64,000 nt of DNA from Fodinibius salinus (GCF_008124865.1 NZ_VNHY01000004.1:186001-250000); one strand, 5' to 3'; positions 1-10,054 are shown, counted from the stretch's first letter. Notes: generated by a model from the sequence alone, not told the origin. Made by a program: numbers and translations.

Positions 1-105
1 AGACGTATCAGCAGCTTGTGCTGGCTGTAGAATGGAGAAACCAAAACCTACTCCCACAAACAGGATAATAACCAATCGAATAATATGTAATCGCAGTCGA
101 TTCAT
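1..105 (-). CDS. N-terminus of a secreted protein, cut by window edge
   Basis: Only the first 35 codons are visible. Translation on the minus strand from the ATG at 105-103 gives a classical signal peptide: basic start (MNRLRLHIIR), a hydrophobic core (LVIILFVGVGFGFSIL) and an AQA|AD cleavage site. The frame is open to the window edge, so the mature protein lies outside. It lies downstream of uvrA on the same strand, with about 100 bp between. No function can be assigned from a signal peptide alone. Confidence 0.6.
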   Translation of the reverse strand, partial: MNRLRLHIIRLVIILFVGVGFGFSILQPAQAADTS

Positions 106-207
106 CAGTGGCAGAAAATAGGGAGAAACAAAGAGTGGAACAAACAGTTTTTAGTGAACAGCCCTATCCGTCTTTAATCATACTGCCAATTAAGGCGTAG
201 TAAATCG

Positions 208-3066
208 TTACTCCGCAAATACTTCCTGCTCTCCTTCGCGGGCAAATTCTTCTTTGAGATATTGCCCGGTATAACTTTCATCCATCTGTGCCACCTCTTC
301 AGGTGTTCCTTCAGCAATAATTTGCCCACCGTCGCGACCGCCCTCGGGGCCCAGATCAATAATCCAGTCAGAGGCTTTGATCAAATCCAGGTTATGCTCG
401 ATAACAATTACGGTATTCCCCTTATCCACCAGTTGTTGACAAACATCCACCAGCAAGCGTACATCCTGGAAGTGCAATCCCGTCGTGGGCTCATCCAGAA
501 TATAGAGCGTATCTCCGGTACCTACTTTGGATAATTCTCTTGCCAGCTTGATACGCTGTGCCTCACCCCCGGATAGCGTAGTACTGGGCTGCCCAAGCCT
601 TAGATAACCAAGTCCCACATCTACCAGCGTACCCAAAATACGATTAATGGCCGGCACGGAATCAAAAAACTCATGCGCCTCTGAAACAGACATGTTAAGT
701 ACATCCGAAATATTCTTGCCTTTATAATAAATTTCGAGCGTTTCGCGGTTATAGCGCGCGCCATTACAAGTTTCGCAATCCACATAGACATCAGGCAAGA
801 AATTCATCTCAATTTTGCGTACACCATCACCGTTGCATTCCTCACAACGGCCGCCTTTTACATTAAATGAAAATCGTCCCTGATCATATCCACGGATCTT
901 AGACTCGGGCAACTCGGCAAAAAGCTTACGGATATGGTCAAACACCTTAGTGTAGGTCCCGGGATTTGAGCGAGGCGTTCGTCCGATGGGACTTTGATCT
1001 ACCGATATAATTTTATCCAGATTGTCAATTCCCTGCACCTGATCATACGGCAGCGGCACCGATTTTGAATTATAGAATTCCGATGACAAAATAGGCTCAA
1101 GCGTCTGATTAATAAGGGAGCTCTTACCACTGCCACTTACACCGGTCACACAAATAAATTTGCCCAATGGAATATCCACACTCACCTTTTTGAGGTTATG
1201 TCCCCGTGCCTTTTGCAGCCGCACCGTCTTCCCATTACCCTCGCGGCGCTCATCGGGATAGGGTACAACTTCTTCATCTTTCAAGAATTTGGCTGTCATT
1301 GATTCAGGATCCAAATCCTCGGGGCGTCCTTCGGTGACAATTTCACCGCCGTGTTCGCCGGCACCCGGACCCAGATCAAGTACATAGTCCGCTTCCTCGA
1401 TGGTTTCACGGTCGTGCTCAACCACAATTACACTGTTGCCCAAATCACGAAGGGTCTTAAGCGACTTAATCAGCTTAATATTGTCTCGCTGATGCAAACC
1501 GATGCTGGGCTCATCCAAAATATACAGTACCCCTACCAGCTGTGTACCAATTTGCGTGGCCAAACGAATGCGCTGCGCTTCTCCACCACTAAGTGTTTGT
1601 GCTTCGCGGTTAAGCGTTAGGTAATTGAGTCCCACATTGAGCAGAAAGTCAACGCGGTCCCGTACTTCCTTAAGTACCTGGGTGCCAATTTTCTGTTGGC
1701 GCTCGGTCAGATCTAAGTTATTGATGGCATCGCGCAGCTCGGCAATATCCATATTCACCAGCTCGTCGATGGTATATCCATCAATACGATATGAAAGTGC
1801 TTCTTTGTTCAGCCGGCCACCCCCACATGCGGGGCAATCGATCTTGGCCATATATGATTTGGCCTTGTCACGCTTTTTGTTGGATTTGCTTTCCTCATAC
1901 TGCTCGCGAATCTTATTCCGTAGTCCCTTATAGGAATGTTTATACGTTACATCATCATTACGGAAGTTATAGCTTACATCATACTGCCGGTCACCACCGC
2001 CCTCAAACAGCAAGTCAAGCTGCTCATCAGAAAAATCTTTTATAGGCGTCTCAAAATCCAAGTCCACTGTGTCCAGAACAGCCTTAAGCTGCTTAAAAGC
2101 AAAAATATCCCGAGGCTCACCCAGAAAACGAATAGCACCTTCTTCTATAGTCTGTTCCGGGTTGGGGATTACCAAATCCCGATCTACATCGTGAGTATAG
2201 CCGAGACCGTCGCACTTGGGACAAGCACCATAAGGAGAGTTAAATGAAAAAATATTGGGAGCCGGATCTTCGTAGGCCAGTCCACTTTCGGGATCAAATA
2301 AATTCTGGGAATACAGATGATCCTTAAATTCGACGTCTCCGTCCTCTTCGGTTGGTACCGATAAAATCACATTTCCTTCAGCCATCTCAAGTGCCAATCG
2401 TACGCTCTCAGCAATACGTTTTTCGCTCTTCTCAGTAATTACAAAACGGTCAACAACAACCTCAATATCGTGCTTCTTATAACGATCCACTTTCATATCT
2501 TCTTCGATATCCATCAGCTCACCATCCACACGAACCTGTACAAACCCCTGCTTCATTGTCTGTTCAAACAGCTCCCGGTAATGTCCCTTTCGTCCCCGTA
2601 CCACTGGTGCCAGACAATAGGCTTTAGTACCTTCGGGCATATCCATTATTGTAGATACAACCTGATCGGCCGTCTGCTTTTCCATCTTATTTCCTGATTT
2701 CCACGAATATGGCACACCTATTCGTGCATAAAGCAGTCGCAGGAAATCGTAGATTTCGGTCACCGTACCTACTGTTGACCGTGGATTGCGATTGGTCGTC
2801 TTTTGATCAATAGAAATAACTGGTGAAAGACCATCAATAAAATCGACATCGGGACGCTCCATCATCCCCATAAACTGCCGGGCATAGGCCGAAAGCGATT
2901 CTAAAAAGCGGCGCTGCCCCTCAGCATAGATTGTGTCAAAGGCCAGCGACGATTTGCCGGATCCCGATATGCCGGTGACTACCACCAGTTCTTCTCGAGG
3001 TATGTTAACATCTATATTTTGAAGATTATGTTCGCGTGCTCCACGAATAACTATATTTTCTCGCAA
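208..3066 (-). CDS. uvrA: UvrABC excinuclease subunit A
   Basis: DNA-damage recognition ATPase of nucleotide excision repair, which loads UvrB at lesions. It is 952 aa, normal for the family. It has two ABC ATPase modules: a first Walker A at residues 32-40 (GISGSGKSS) and a second GVSGSGKSS in the C-terminal half, each followed by an LSGGEAQRI signature. Both zinc modules are present (CPKCDGLG / [10 protein letters not shown], and CEECNGDG / CETCNGAR). The start is a TTG codon at 3066-3064. It is chosen because the following IRGAREHNL is the conserved UvrA N-terminus, and because a GGAG lies a few bases upstream of the TTG. It is divergent from the membrane-protein gene at 3207. An inverted repeat about 40 bp upstream could be an operator. 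Confidence 0.97.
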   Translation of the reverse strand: MRENIVIRGAREHNLQNIDVNIPREELVVVTGISGSGKSSLAFDTIYAEGQRRFLESLSAYARQFMGMMERPDVDFIDGLSPVISIDQKTTNRNPRSTVGTVTEIYDFLRLLYARIGVPYSWKSGNKMEKQTADQVVSTIMDMPEGTKAYCLAPVVRGRKGHYRELFEQTMKQGFVQVRVDGELMDIEEDMKVDRYKKHDIEVVVDRFVITEKSEKRIAESVRLALEMAEGNVILSVPTEEDGDVEFKDHLYSQNLFDPESGLAYEDPAPNIFSFNSPYGACPKCDGLGYTHDVDRDLVIPNPEQTIEEGAIRFLGEPRDIFAFKQLKAVLDTVDLDFETPIKDFSDEQLDLLFEGGGDRQYDVSYNFRNDDVTYKHSYKGLRNKIREQYEESKSNKKRDKAKSYMAKIDCPACGGGRLNKEALSYRIDGYTIDELVNMDIAELRDAINNLDLTERQQKIGTQVLKEVRDRVDFLLNVGLNYLTLNREAQTLSGGEAQRIRLATQIGTQLVGVLYILDEPSIGLHQRDNIKLIKSLKTLRDLGNSVIVVEHDRETIEEADYVLDLGPGAGEHGGEIVTEGRPEDLDPESMTAKFLKDEEVVPYPDERREGNGKTVRLQKARGHNLKKVSVDIPLGKFICVTGVSGSGKSSLINQTLEPILSSEFYNSKSVPLPYDQVQGIDNLDKIISVDQSPIGRTPRSNPGTYTKVFDHIRKLFAELPESKIRGYDQGRFSFNVKGGRCEECNGDGVRKIEMNFLPDVYVDCETCNGARYNRETLEIYYKGKNISDVLNMSVSEAHEFFDSVPAINRILGTLVDVGLGYLRLGQPSTTLSGGEAQRIKLARELSKVGTGDTLYILDEPTTGLHFQDVRLLVDVCQQLVDKGNTVIVIEHNLDLIKASDWIIDLGPEGGRDGGQIIAEGTPEEVAQMDESYTGQYLKEEFAREGEQEVFAE

Positions 3067-3102
3067 GGGTACTCCAAATTTTTTGTATTGAATAAACTGT
3101 AA

Positions 3103-3125
3103 AAGATACGGAATTATCGTATCTT
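3103..3125. repeat. Inverted repeat in the uvrA upstream region
   Basis: AAGATACG-(7 nt)-CGTATCTT is an 8-bp perfect dyad, about 37 bp before the uvrA TTG and 80 bp before the divergent gene. It could be an operator (uvrA is often damage-regulated) or a hairpin. It has no T-run on either side. Function is inference. Confidence 0.45.
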
Positions 3126-3206
3126 ATGAAGCTTAAAATTTCTTTGAATTTCGTTCTCCTTATCAGCTTTTATTAACTTCAAAACAACGGTTTTAATTCA
3201 CGCTGT

Positions 3207-3869
3207 ATGCAGCAACGATCTATCGATCTGGCTCAATTATTTTCCTATTCTTTTCAGCAGTTTAAAAAGTATGCCATTTTCATTGTGGGGGCTACGCTAA
3301 CTCTGCTGGTGGTAGGTGGACTGCCGCAAACTTACTTTATGCTCAATGCTCCTCAAAATCCCACGATTAAAACGCAGTTCTTCTCTTTTGTAATTACACT
3401 AATTCAAGCGTTCTTAAGCCTTGGTTTTACCAAACTTATGCTCCTTTTAGTACAGGATAAACCGGCATCCACTACTGATATGTTTAATAATTTCAGGCCA
3501 TTTATCAGTTATTTTGTCGGTAGCTTTCTTTATGGTATTGCCACGGTTCTGGGCTTGTTACTATTTATTGTGCCCGGCATCTTTATAATGATACGGTTCC
3601 AATTTTATCCCTATATCATACTTGAAGAAAATGATATCACAGCGTTTTCTGCATTGAAGAAAAGCTATATGCTTACCGAAGGGCTTTCACTGGAACTCTT
3701 TCTATTGGGCGTTTCCATTTTTGCTCTTAACATCGCAGGAATACTGCTGTTCGGCATAGGTATTTTATTTTCCTATCCTTTAACGGCAATGGCTACTGCT
3801 GTTGTCTATAAAAGCTTTTCCGAGGAAGAAGGGTCAATCCCCATAGACCAATACCAACCTAACAGCTGA
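3207..3869 (+). CDS. Multi-pass inner membrane protein (YciC/DUF975-like)
   Basis: A 220-aa integral membrane protein with about five or six hydrophobic segments (roughly residues 22-44, 58-78, 100-130, 160-185, 190-205). The central stretch (LLFIVPGIFIMIRFQFYPYI), followed about 15 residues later by ALKKSYMLTEG, is the arrangement seen in YciC/DUF975-type and glycerophosphodiester-phosphodiesterase membrane-domain proteins: a Pro-Gly break, an aromatic helix and a conserved A-L-x-x-S segment. No catalytic motif is visible, so the biochemical role is unknown. It stands alone on the plus strand, divergent from uvrA and 74 bp before the WG-repeat gene, so the two may be co-transcribed. Confidence 0.8.
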   Translation: MQQRSIDLAQLFSYSFQQFKKYAIFIVGATLTLLVVGGLPQTYFMLNAPQNPTIKTQFFSFVITLIQAFLSLGFTKLMLLLVQDKPASTTDMFNNFRPFISYFVGSFLYGIATVLGLLLFIVPGIFIMIRFQFYPYIILEENDITAFSALKKSYMLTEGLSLELFLLGVSIFALNIAGILLFGIGILFSYPLTAMATAVVYKSFSEEEGSIPIDQYQPNS

Positions 3870-3943
3870 AACACTTCCATTACATCTAGATAGAAACCAA
3901 TACATCCTGAGAGTAAATCAACATATTAAATACCGAATACTAT

Positions 3944-4993
3944 ATGAGACAACACGTTACAAAGCTTTTTTCTGTTTTAATAATTTGTGTTTTAGTTACA
4001 TTCTGTAAATCGATTGAACCGTCTTCATCTGGTGAAAAGGCCTTATATCCTTTTGTCAAAGATGAACAGGTAGGCTTTTTGGATGATCAGCTTAATACTG
4101 AAATTACTGCTCAATTCAAATTTCTCGATGGCAAAGTTTGGCCTTATACTTTTTCTGAAGGGTTGGCAGCTGTTAATTTTTTTGGAAGAGTCGGCTATGT
4201 TAATGAAGATGGTAAAATAAAAATTGACCCCAAATTCGATTATGCCGCACCATTCCGTAATGGGTTAGCCCTAGTCCGCAACAATGGACAATATGGCTTC
4301 ATCAACCAGTCAGGTGACTATGTGATCAAACCCCAGTTCTGGATGGCAAAATCATTTCATGACGGCAGAGCTGCCGTGCAAAAACAAAAAGGCGGCAAAT
4401 GGGGATACATCAACCGTGACGGTGAATATATTATCCCTCTCACGTTAAATGGAGCTAAAAATTTTAGCAACGGATATGCTGCTGTACAAACGCCCGAGCA
4501 TAATGAATGGGGGTATATTGACACTAACGGCAACACTATTATTGAGCCCAAATATCGCAAATCGAAATCCTTTGCCGAGGGATTGTCACCCGTACTGCTC
4601 GACTTTAAGCAATGGGGATATATTAACGAAAACGGAGCCATAATTTTAGAGGCTCAGTTTTTAGAAGCTGCTCCTTTTTCGGAAGACAAAGCAGCTGTAG
4701 CAATGCCAATGGATAAAAACGATCTCCAGAAAAAGAAGTTCGGATATATCAACAAGCGCGGTTCATTTATTATTAAACCTCAATTTGATAAAGCATATTC
4801 CTTTAAAAATGGACGAGCCCGTGTAAAGATGGATGGCAAATTCGGATACATAGATACCGAAGGCAACCTTATTGCCAATGCAATCTACGACCAAGCATGG
4901 GATTTTGACGGGAAATTCGCACTCGTGAAGCTAGACAACAAGTTCGGATATATTAATAAACAGGGCATCTTTGTGTTGGAACCCATCAGCTAA
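3944..4993 (+). CDS. WG-repeat secreted protein / probable lipoprotein
   Basis: A 349-aa protein built almost entirely of WG (KWG) repeats. After a hydrophobic leader ending in a Cys (VLVTFCKS, an imperfect lipobox) there are about nine units of 30-40 residues following [WFYV]G[YF][IVL][ND]xxGxxxIxPxF(x)nAxxF, for example WGYINRDGEYII and FGYINKRGSFIIKPQF. WG repeats form beta-rich scaffolds and are usually ligand- or protein-binding, with no catalytic role shown. The last unit is cut short at IFVLEPIS, the normal way such arrays end. The start matches the signal peptide. The binding partner is unknown. Confidence 0.85.
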   Translation: MRQHVTKLFSVLIICVLVTFCKSIEPSSSGEKALYPFVKDEQVGFLDDQLNTEITAQFKFLDGKVWPYTFSEGLAAVNFFGRVGYVNEDGKIKIDPKFDYAAPFRNGLALVRNNGQYGFINQSGDYVIKPQFWMAKSFHDGRAAVQKQKGGKWGYINRDGEYIIPLTLNGAKNFSNGYAAVQTPEHNEWGYIDTNGNTIIEPKYRKSKSFAEGLSPVLLDFKQWGYINENGAIILEAQFLEAAPFSEDKAAVAMPMDKNDLQKKKFGYINKRGSFIIKPQFDKAYSFKNGRARVKMDGKFGYIDTEGNLIANAIYDQAWDFDGKFALVKLDNKFGYINKQGIFVLEPIS

Positions 4994-5104
4994 TTATTTT
5001 GCAGGTTAACATTTACTAATATCTTGCCCTACTTATTGCCCCTATGCACATATTTCGGTATTCTTAGAATTCAGTTGAATAAATATCAGAAGACATAAAT
5101 TATA

Positions 5105-6487
5105 ATGTTTCCCAAAAAATCCGCAGCTCCAAAAGTCACTAATCCCAAAAATTGGTCTCCTCAGTCCTGGCAGGACTACCCTGTTAAACAACTGCCTACT
5201 TATCCTGATGAGGAAGAGCTGCAGCAAGCATATCAGCAACTGCAGAACAATCCTCCGCTTACAACCTCCTGGGAAGTCGAAGCACTAAAATCGAAACTCG
5301 CTGATGTGGCTGCGGGCAAAGGGTTTTTGCTGCAAGGTGGTGACTGTGCTGAAAGTTTTGCGGATTGTAAATCCGATAAAATTGTAAATCTGCTCAAGGT
5401 ATTAATGCAGATGAGTTTTATTCTGATCCACGAGATGGAAACATCCGTGGTACGGCTGGGACGTATTGCCGGTCAGTACGCCAAGCCACGATCGCGGGAT
5501 TACGAAATTGTTGATGGAGAAAAAATCCCCAACTACCGCGGAGACCTCATCAACAGCATCGAGCAAAATCTAGAAGATCGCATTCCGGATCCTCACCGGC
5601 TGCTCGAAGGATATAATAAAGCATCACTTACGCTTAACTTTTTGCGAGCTCTTTCTAACGAAGGATTTGCAGACCTACATCATCCTGAATACTGGGAGCT
5701 CGATTTTATGAAACAAAACGAGTATTACAAAGACTATGAAACAATGGTGAACTCCATACAAAAGGCCGTAAATTTTATGGAGACCATCACCCCTAATCAG
5801 TTTAACACGCTGCAGAAGATAGATGTTTATACCTCTCATGAGGCACTCAATCTTTGGTACGACTCGGCTCAAACACAGCAGGTGCCACGTCAGCCAGGCT
5901 GGTATAATCTTAGTGCTCACCTCGTTTGGCTTGGCAACAGAACGCGTGACCTGGATGGTGCTCACGTAGAATATTTGCGTGGCATTCGTAATCCGATCGG
6001 TATTAAGATTGGACCTAATTACGATATGGATCATACACTAAAGCTCATTGAACGCTTAAATCCTATACATGAGCAAGGTAAAATTGTGCTGATTACCCGT
6101 TTCGGAAAGGATGAAGTTGAAGACGGGCTTCCCGATCTTATCAAAAAGGTGAAGCACGAAGGCATGCCGGTTGTCTGGAGCTGTGACCCCATGCATGGCA
6201 ACACTTTCGCTACGGATGATAATATCAAAACCAGAAATTTTGATTCTATTATTTCTGAAATGCGCAAGACTTTTGCCATCCACCGCAGTCAGGGTAGCTA
6301 CCTCGGCGGCGTACACCTTGAGCTTACCGGCGACAATGTTACAGAGTGCGTGGGCGGTGCTAAAGGATTGCACGAGGGCGAACTACACAAAAGTTATGAG
6401 ACCTACTGCGATCCTCGGCTCAATTATCAACAAAGCCTGGAAACGGCCTTCTTGATTGCGAAGGAGTGGAACGAAAGTTATGGCTAA
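5105..6487 (+). CDS. aroG: 3-deoxy-7-phosphoheptulonate synthase, class II
   Basis: Condenses phosphoenolpyruvate and erythrose 4-phosphate to DAHP, the first step of aromatic amino acid synthesis, in the cytosol. At 460 aa it has the length of the class II (plant/mycobacterial) type. Diagnostic blocks are present: LLQGGDCAESF with the metal-binding Cys, RLGRIAGQYAKPRS, GNRTRDLDGAHVEYLRGI, NPIGIKIGP, VWSCDPMHGNTF and GGVHLELTGDNVTECVGG. The N-terminus (NPKNWSPQSWQDYPVKQLP) is also typical of class II enzymes. It appears monocistronic, with no other shikimate gene nearby. No fused regulatory chorismate mutase is seen. Confidence 0.96.
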   Translation: MFPKKSAAPKVTNPKNWSPQSWQDYPVKQLPTYPDEEELQQAYQQLQNNPPLTTSWEVEALKSKLADVAAGKGFLLQGGDCAESFADCKSDKIVNLLKVLMQMSFILIHEMETSVVRLGRIAGQYAKPRSRDYEIVDGEKIPNYRGDLINSIEQNLEDRIPDPHRLLEGYNKASLTLNFLRALSNEGFADLHHPEYWELDFMKQNEYYKDYETMVNSIQKAVNFMETITPNQFNTLQKIDVYTSHEALNLWYDSAQTQQVPRQPGWYNLSAHLVWLGNRTRDLDGAHVEYLRGIRNPIGIKIGPNYDMDHTLKLIERLNPIHEQGKIVLITRFGKDEVEDGLPDLIKKVKHEGMPVVWSCDPMHGNTFATDDNIKTRNFDSIISEMRKTFAIHRSQGSYLGGVHLELTGDNVTECVGGAKGLHEGELHKSYETYCDPRLNYQQSLETAFLIAKEWNESYG

Positions 6488-6717
6488 TATCGGTTAGCAA
6501 AGATCAGAAGTCTGAATCTTGTTAATGAACCTACAGCAACTAATACAACTACATACTGCTACTGTTCGCTGTTTAATGGCCTGTTCTGCCACAAATACAG
6601 ATCCTTCTGACTGCTTGGCGAAACAGCAATGACATTTTTTTCACTTCTCGGTCCTAACTCTGAAAAAAACACAGATTATATTGGCTTAATGTCATAAAAA
6701 CAGCCTTAAAATCCTCT
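6488..6717. other. Non-coding leader region upstream of hsp20
   Basis: This is part of a 307-bp gene-free stretch between the DAHP synthase and hsp20. I see no credible small gene and no strong terminator. The right-hand end carries the sigma-54 type promoter at 6718-6733. If that promoter is real, an enhancer site for its activator would be expected here, but no clean dyad stands out by eye. Confidence 0.4.
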
Positions 6718-6733
6718 TGGCATGGGTGTTGCT
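6718..6733 (+). promoter_or_regulatory. Sigma-54 (-24/-12) promoter upstream of hsp20
   Basis: TGGCATGGGTGTTGCT matches TGGYACRNNNNTTGCW except T for C at position 6. GG and GC are exactly 12 bp apart, as RpoN requires. The predicted transcription start is near 6744, giving a leader of about 50 nt before the hsp20 ATG at 6795. Confidence 0.75.
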
Positions 6734-6794
6734 CCTATAAAAGTGAGTTTATGAAAGCAAACAACATCCAATAAAAAATTATGAGGTAGTTATT

Positions 6795-7223
6795 ATGACT
6801 TTGATGAAGTATAATCGACCAAACAAAGATGTCGCTAGTAAACGATTTTCCGATATCATGGACGAGTTCTTTAACGATGCCTTAAGTGCGCGTCGTGACA
6901 ACTTCGTTCCCAGTATCGACATTTCTGAAACCGAGGATCAGTTTCTTATTTCTGCTGAACTGCCGGGCATGAAAAAAGAGGACATCACTATTAGTCTTGA
7001 AAATGGCCGACTTAGCATCAGCGGTGAACGTAATATTAAAAGCGAAGAAAACGGCAAGAAGTACCACCGCGTAGAAACAAGTTATGGCTCATTTGAACGT
7101 TCTTTCCAACTGCCCGACAACGTGGATGAGGAAAGTATTTCAGCAAGCTATGAAAATGGACTACTGGATATTTCCATCCAGAAGAATGAGCAGGAAGTGA
7201 AGAAACAGATCGAAATCAGCTAA
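6795..7223 (+). CDS. Small heat-shock protein, Hsp20/alpha-crystallin family
   Basis: ATP-independent holdase chaperone that keeps unfolding proteins soluble for ClpB/DnaK refolding. It has 142 aa, typical for a bacterial class A sHsp. The alpha-crystallin domain runs from about residue 38 (FVPSIDISETEDQFLI) through SAELPGMKKEDITIS and SFERSFQLPDNVD to the conserved A-x-x-x-n-G-L motif (ASYENGLLDISI), with a short C-terminal IEIS tail carrying an I-x-I/V-like anchor. The ATG is preceded by GAGGTAG. It is a single-gene unit: sigma-54 type box upstream, strong terminator downstream at 7251. It lies in a chaperone/protease neighbourhood with degQ, the dnaJ-like gene and clpB. Confidence 0.95.
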   Translation: MTLMKYNRPNKDVASKRFSDIMDEFFNDALSARRDNFVPSIDISETEDQFLISAELPGMKKEDITISLENGRLSISGERNIKSEENGKKYHRVETSYGSFERSFQLPDNVDEESISASYENGLLDISIQKNEQEVKKQIEIS

Positions 7224-7250
7224 CAATGCTGATATTGTGTTTTCAATATT

Positions 7251-7285
7251 GCGGGAGCTGCCTTACCGCGGCTCCCGCTTTTTTT
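7251..7285 (+). terminator. Rho-independent terminator after hsp20
   Basis: GCGGGAGC and GCTCCCGC form an 8-bp perfect GC-rich stem around a 12-nt loop, followed directly by seven T. It separates hsp20 from degQ. Confidence 0.9.
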
Positions 7286-7378
7286 ATTTCACCGTACAAT
7301 AAACATACCCTCGAAGCTGTTTATTGATCTGTCGGAAATAAAAAGTATTCTCATTTAAAAATTTAAACCGAGTACATT

Positions 7379-8866
7379 ATGAAAAAGTATCGTTCATCGT
7401 ATCTACTATTGGCATTAGCAGCTGTATTTATTGTTGGATTTTATTCTGTTGATTTCCAATCGAAGAACGCATCAGTGATATCTCTCCCTGATTTTTCTTC
7501 GAACACTGATATCCAAAAATCCGAACAGAAATCGACCCCTACACTCAGTGAATTTAATGATGCCATTGTTGATGTGGCTGAAAAAGCAAAATCAACCGTG
7601 GTTACGGTAACCGTTACCCAAACAGTTGAGGCTCGTCAAAATCCACTGGCTCGCTTTTTCGGAAATCCCAGAGATCAGCAGCCCGAAGAGTTTCAGCGGC
7701 AGGGTCTCGGCTCGGGCGTTATTGTCTCAAAGGATGGATACATCCTTACCAACAATCATGTTATAGAAAAGGCTGATGAAGTAGAAGTACAGCTTTATAA
7801 TGACAAGCAATATGAAGCTGAAGTTATTGGCACTGATCCGCGTACTGATATTGCAGTACTTAAAATTGACGCCGACAAACTTGATGTTATAAAGCTGGGC
7901 AAAAATGCAAAAACCCGCGTGGGAGAAATGGTTTTGGCCATTGGAAGCCCCCTGCAGCCCGGCTTGGCACATTCGGTATCTATGGGAATCATCTCTGCTA
8001 AAGATCGCTCAATAGGTATCCTCGAAAAGCAAGGCGGATATGAAAACTTTCTCCAAACGGATGCTGCTATTAATCCCGGTAACTCAGGCGGAGCCCTCAT
8101 TAATATGGACGGCGAACTCATTGGTATTAACTCTGCTATCGCCTCACGCTCGGGCGGCAGCGATGGCATCGGTTTTGCAGTACCGATTGATATTGCCAAA
8201 CGCGTAATGAAATCAATTATCAAAAATGGGCGTGTAGTACGTGCTTATCTTGGTATTGCGGGACAGGATATTACCCCTACTCTGGCAAAAGCATTGGAGT
8301 TGGATAGCAACAGGGGGATCGTCGTCAATCAAGTAAGTGAAGACACTCCTGCAGAAGAAGCCGGACTTCAAGAAGGCGATGTCATTCAAAAACTAAATGG
8401 AAAAGAGATATTAAATTACGGAAACTTCCGTACAAACATTGCTACTTCAAGTCCCGGTGATGAGATTCAGTTACATATTTTACGGGATGGCCAAATGAAA
8501 AAAGTATCTATTACCCTTGGCGAGCTACCCAATGAATTAGCGATGGATCAACAGACCACTCCAGATAAAACAATGAAAAAACAACTGGGCTTTCGCGTAC
8601 AGGATCTGACGCCCAAAATTGCACAACAGCTTAACTTGAATCGAGGTCAGGAAGGTGTAGTTGTAGCTCAAATTTCGCAACAAAGTGAAGCCTACCGGCA
8701 GGGCCTTCGCCAAGGACATGTTATTACCAGCGTTGGGAATCAATCTATTGCAGATGTCTCAGACTTTAATGATGCCATCAATAACCTGATAGAACAAGAA
8801 AAGGATGTCGTTTTACTTCGCGTCCTCGCTGGAGAAAATAGCCGATTAGTTGCCTTTGAATTATGA
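7379..8866 (+). CDS. degQ: Periplasmic serine protease of the DegP/DegQ (HtrA) family
   Basis: Degrades misfolded envelope proteins. It has 495 aa. An N-terminal hydrophobic segment (residues 9-24) is a signal peptide or anchor. The trypsin-like domain has the full triad: H127 (NNHVIEK), D157 (DPRTDIAVL) and S236 (GNSGGAL). Two PDZ domains follow (about 285-375 and 400-490), each with a carboxylate-binding YLGI or LGFRV type loop. The linker region PLARFFGNPRDQQPEEF resembles the DegQ/DegP LA loop. It is flanked by terminators at 7251 and 8896, so it is a separate unit. No sigma-54 box is visible upstream, unlike its chaperone neighbours. DegP versus DegQ cannot be settled from sequence alone. 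Confidence 0.94.
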   Translation: MKKYRSSYLLLALAAVFIVGFYSVDFQSKNASVISLPDFSSNTDIQKSEQKSTPTLSEFNDAIVDVAEKAKSTVVTVTVTQTVEARQNPLARFFGNPRDQQPEEFQRQGLGSGVIVSKDGYILTNNHVIEKADEVEVQLYNDKQYEAEVIGTDPRTDIAVLKIDADKLDVIKLGKNAKTRVGEMVLAIGSPLQPGLAHSVSMGIISAKDRSIGILEKQGGYENFLQTDAAINPGNSGGALINMDGELIGINSAIASRSGGSDGIGFAVPIDIAKRVMKSIIKNGRVVRAYLGIAGQDITPTLAKALELDSNRGIVVNQVSEDTPAEEAGLQEGDVIQKLNGKEILNYGNFRTNIATSSPGDEIQLHILRDGQMKKVSITLGELPNELAMDQQTTPDKTMKKQLGFRVQDLTPKIAQQLNLNRGQEGVVVAQISQQSEAYRQGLRQGHVITSVGNQSIADVSDFNDAINNLIEQEKDVVLLRVLAGENSRLVAFEL

Positions 8867-8895
8867 GATAGATAATCACCATAGCTAATTTAAGG

Positions 8896-8926
8896 AGGCT
8901 CTTCCACTTGGGAGGGCCTTTTTTTA
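8896..8926 (+). terminator. Rho-independent terminator after degQ
   Basis: AGGCTCTTCC and GGGAGGGCCT form a 10-bp stem (with G-T pairs) around a four-base loop ACTT, followed by a T7 run. It insulates the downstream dnaJ-like gene from degQ transcription. Confidence 0.85.
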
Positions 8927-8930
8927 TGAC

Positions 8931-8964
8931 AAGCTGACGAATTTATTTGACAAATCGTTAGCTT
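8931..8964. repeat. Imperfect dyad just upstream of the dnaJ-like promoter
   Basis: AAGCTGACGAATTT and AAATCGTTAGCTT are imperfect inverted copies (one mismatch and one extra base) around a 7-nt centre. The dyad ends 10 bp before the -24 element at 8974. It could bind a regulator, though it is closer than a usual sigma-54 enhancer. A hairpin is the alternative. Confidence 0.4.
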
Positions 8965-8973
8965 TAATTGCTG

Positions 8974-8989
8974 TGGCACTTTATTTGCT
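8974..8989 (+). promoter_or_regulatory. Sigma-54 (-24/-12) promoter upstream of the dnaJ-like gene
   Basis: TGGCACTTTATTTGCT matches TGGYACRNNNNTTGCW at all positions but one (T for R at position 7), with GG-to-GC spacing of 12. The predicted start is near 9000, about 40 nt before the ATG at 9041. The degQ terminator lies immediately upstream, so the gene needs its own promoter. Confidence 0.78.
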
Positions 8990-9040
8990 TAGATAATAGT
9001 GTAAGCAATCAAACAATTTTAAAAGGCACTTTTTTGCCAT

Positions 9041-10054
9041 ATGGAATACAAAAACTATTACGACATACTCGGAGTTGGAAAAAATGCTTCTCAGGATGAG
9101 ATAAAGAAGGCCTATCGCAAAAAGGCGGCCAAATATCATCCTGATAAAAACCCGGATGATCCCTCTGCAGAAGAAAAATTTAAAGAGGTAGGTGAAGCCT
9201 ACGAAGTATTAAAAGATCCTGAAAAACGAGAGTTGTATAATAAGGTTGGTAAAGACTGGAAAAAATATCAGCGGGCCGGCGGCAACGCCCAAGATTTTAA
9301 CTGGTCAGACTATACCCAACAAGGGCAAAGTCGTGGCCGGCGACAGCAACGTCAAACCAATTTTGACATCAATGACCTTTTTAACGGTGGAGCACAACAA
9401 GGACGTGCCCGTACCGGACAAGGCGGATCTTTTTCCAGCTTTTTTGAAACTATTTTTGGCGGCGGCGGTGGGGGCAACCCGTTTGAACAGGCACGAGGAC
9501 AACGAACCCGCACTCAGCAACGAAGAACACAAAATAAAAATACGAAGAAAAATATTACGGCAAATGTCACCATTTCGCTGCAAGAGGCCTACAACGGAAC
9601 TTCCCGAACAGTTCGAATCGGCAACGAAAAAATGAAGGTAGAAATTCCGGCCGGGATCCGTGACGGACAGAAGCTAAAACTCAAGGGAAAAGGATCAACA
9701 AAAGTTCGTGGCGGCCAACGCGGTGACTTAGTTCTAAAAGTCAACATCGATATGCCGGAAGGGTATAAACGTAAAGGGAAAAACTTGTATTACGATCATC
9801 CCGTAGATTTATATACGGCCGTGCTCGGCGGTAAAACGATCGTGAATACATTGGGTGGTAAAGCAAAGATTACAATTCCCGCCGGTACTTCAGGAGGCAG
9901 TACCTTTCGACTCAATGGCATGGGCATGCCTGCATTTAAAAATAGTTCAACAAAAGGAGACTTTTTTGCTCGCATCCAAATTCAGGTACCCGAGACACTT
10001 TCTGATGAAGAAAAAGAGTTGTTTAAGAAGCTATCAGATTTGGAATCAAAATAA
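9041..10054 (+). CDS. cbpA: DnaJ/CbpA-type Hsp40 co-chaperone (no zinc finger)
   Basis: Stimulates DnaK ATPase and delivers clients. It has 337 aa. The J domain (residues 1-70) has the catalytic HPD at 33-35 ([10 protein letters not shown]). A Gly/Phe/Gln/Arg-rich linker follows (about 80-165), including a GGGGG run. Two C-terminal beta-sandwich client domains follow (about 175-325; [35 protein letters not shown]). The CxxCxGxG zinc repeats of classical DnaJ are absent, so this is a class B (CbpA-like) protein. It probably works with the ClpB and Hsp20 encoded nearby; a dnaK is not in the window. It has its own sigma-54 type promoter. Confidence 0.93.
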   Translation: MEYKNYYDILGVGKNASQDEIKKAYRKKAAKYHPDKNPDDPSAEEKFKEVGEAYEVLKDPEKRELYNKVGKDWKKYQRAGGNAQDFNWSDYTQQGQSRGRRQQRQTNFDINDLFNGGAQQGRARTGQGGSFSSFFETIFGGGGGGNPFEQARGQRTRTQQRRTQNKNTKKNITANVTISLQEAYNGTSRTVRIGNEKMKVEIPAGIRDGQKLKLKGKGSTKVRGGQRGDLVLKVNIDMPEGYKRKGKNLYYDHPVDLYTAVLGGKTIVNTLGGKAKITIPAGTSGGSTFRLNGMGMPAFKNSSTKGDFFARIQIQVPETLSDEEKELFKKLSDLESK

